5,558 nt of DNA, from the NCBI GenBank assembly GCA_004554395.1, contig SFMP01000009.1, positions 1 through 5,558 on the forward strand, in the 5' to 3' direction. The stretch comes from Myxococcales bacterium (GTDB lineage: Bacteria; Myxococcota_A; Bradymonadia; UBA4248). A program made the translations under genes and the position numbers. The notes under the pieces were generated by a model. It saw only the letters and a program-made list of their open reading frames with translations, searched no databases and was not told where the DNA came from. Positions 5,185 to 5,558 of the stretch are shown piece after piece (the stretch's first letter is position 1; every line of letters starts with the position of its first letter).

Positions 5185-5558
5185 ATGTCTCCGAATTCGA
5201 ACAAGCAACACGCAAATCGCAACGCGCAAGTGACTCAAAGTCATATAAATAAAGCCTGGATACGTCGTCATGGCATCGAGGGGCTTGTGATTGCCTTTGT
5301 TCTACTCATGTCTTTGTCTGTCTTAGGGTGTGGAAGAAGAACGGTTAATCCCAATGATAAGGACGTTCTTACTGCTTATGCGCTTGGTAAGGATGCTTAT
5401 GATTTCGATTATGATATCAACACATTTCGACTCAAATATGGCGGTAAAAATCTGAAAGTTAAAGGGACGGTTTTTGAAAAAATGTCTGGCGAACTCTCGA
5501 TTCATAGTCAAGGATTTGCTGTGTATTGTCACCCTTCTGATTTCAGTGATTATGAGCC
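5185..5558 (+). CDS. Lipoprotein, possible OB-fold (tRNA_anti-like) domain, 3'-truncated
   Basis: Open from ATG to the window end, 124 codons, so the C-terminus is missing. An unusually long N-terminal region (1-29, with KAWIRRHG before the core) precedes a hydrophobic segment (about 33-48, LVIAFVLLMSLSVLG) and a lipobox-like VLGC. Cys49 would be the lipidated residue, predicting a membrane-anchored periplasmic or surface protein. After it, YALGKDAYDFDYDINTF, NLKVKGTVFEKMSGE and GFAVYCHPSDF fit the strand pattern of tRNA_anti-like OB-fold domains, in which a KxVxGxV strand is typical; this is a tentative resemblance. AAGGA (5173-5177) lies 7 bases before the ATG. An in-frame ATG at 5161 would add eight residues but lacks a good ribosome site. 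GC is about 38% over 5341-5520 by hand count, against 58% at 1021-1080, suggesting different ancestry or recent acquisition. Function unknown. Confidence 0.8.
   Translation, partial: MSPNSNKQHANRNAQVTQSHINKAWIRRHGIEGLVIAFVLLMSLSVLGCGRRTVNPNDKDVLTAYALGKDAYDFDYDINTFRLKYGGKNLKVKGTVFEKMSGELSIHSQGFAVYCHPSDFSDYE

Noticed and set aside
1..5558. CRISPR array, insertion sequence or defence island
   Set aside because: The only direct repeats are in-frame coding duplications; no regularly spaced repeats, transposase or nuclease motifs were found.

Overview
The window is a piece of a bacterial chromosome of moderate to high GC. Four genes are complete and one is cut at each edge. Most of it uses codons such as TCG for Ser, CGC for Arg and GAA/GAC. 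The mix of a two-iron superoxide reductase, an IHF-beta-like protein and a three-part J-domain protein recalls deltaproteobacterial or myxobacterial relatives (Myxococcota, Bradymonadales and similar). That placement is inference from gene content, with low to moderate confidence. The superoxide reductase suggests a microaerobic or anaerobic, or oxygen-exposed anaerobic, lifestyle.

Layout. (1) 2-1918, plus strand: a long, low-complexity, Pro/Met-rich, charge-segregated, coiled-coil protein, probably missing its true N-terminus. It carries a 70-bp exact internal duplication. (2) 1989-2381, plus: a textbook desulfoferrodoxin with every metal ligand present. (3) 2382-2474: a convergent intergenic space with a terminator-like inverted repeat. 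(4) 2475-4820, minus: a tight three-gene operon read in the order J-domain protein (3951-4820), HU/IHF-family protein (3658-3939, GTG start), GT4 glycosyltransferase (2475-3644). The gaps are about 11 and 13 bp, each holding a Shine-Dalgarno. A sigma70-like promoter (ATGACA-N17-TAGAAT) sits about 43 bp ahead of the J-domain start. (5) 4899-5110: about 200 bp without a convincing gene. (6) 5185-5558, plus: the start of an AT-rich lipoprotein gene cut by the window end. It is preceded by an extended -10 element embedded in a perfect 7-bp inverted repeat.

How the genes fit together. The superoxide reductase removes superoxide at the expense of reduced rubredoxin or similar; its link to the upstream coiled-coil gene is only positional. 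The minus-strand operon joins a chaperone-adaptor type protein, a nucleoid architectural protein and a cytoplasmic or peripheral-membrane sugar transferase. Co-transcription looks well supported, but a common pathway is not evident. No CRISPR array, insertion sequence, RNA gene or defence locus was recognised. The most unusual items are the unplaced scaffold-like protein with its exact duplication, the J-domain fusion operon, and the compositionally distinct lipoprotein at the right edge.
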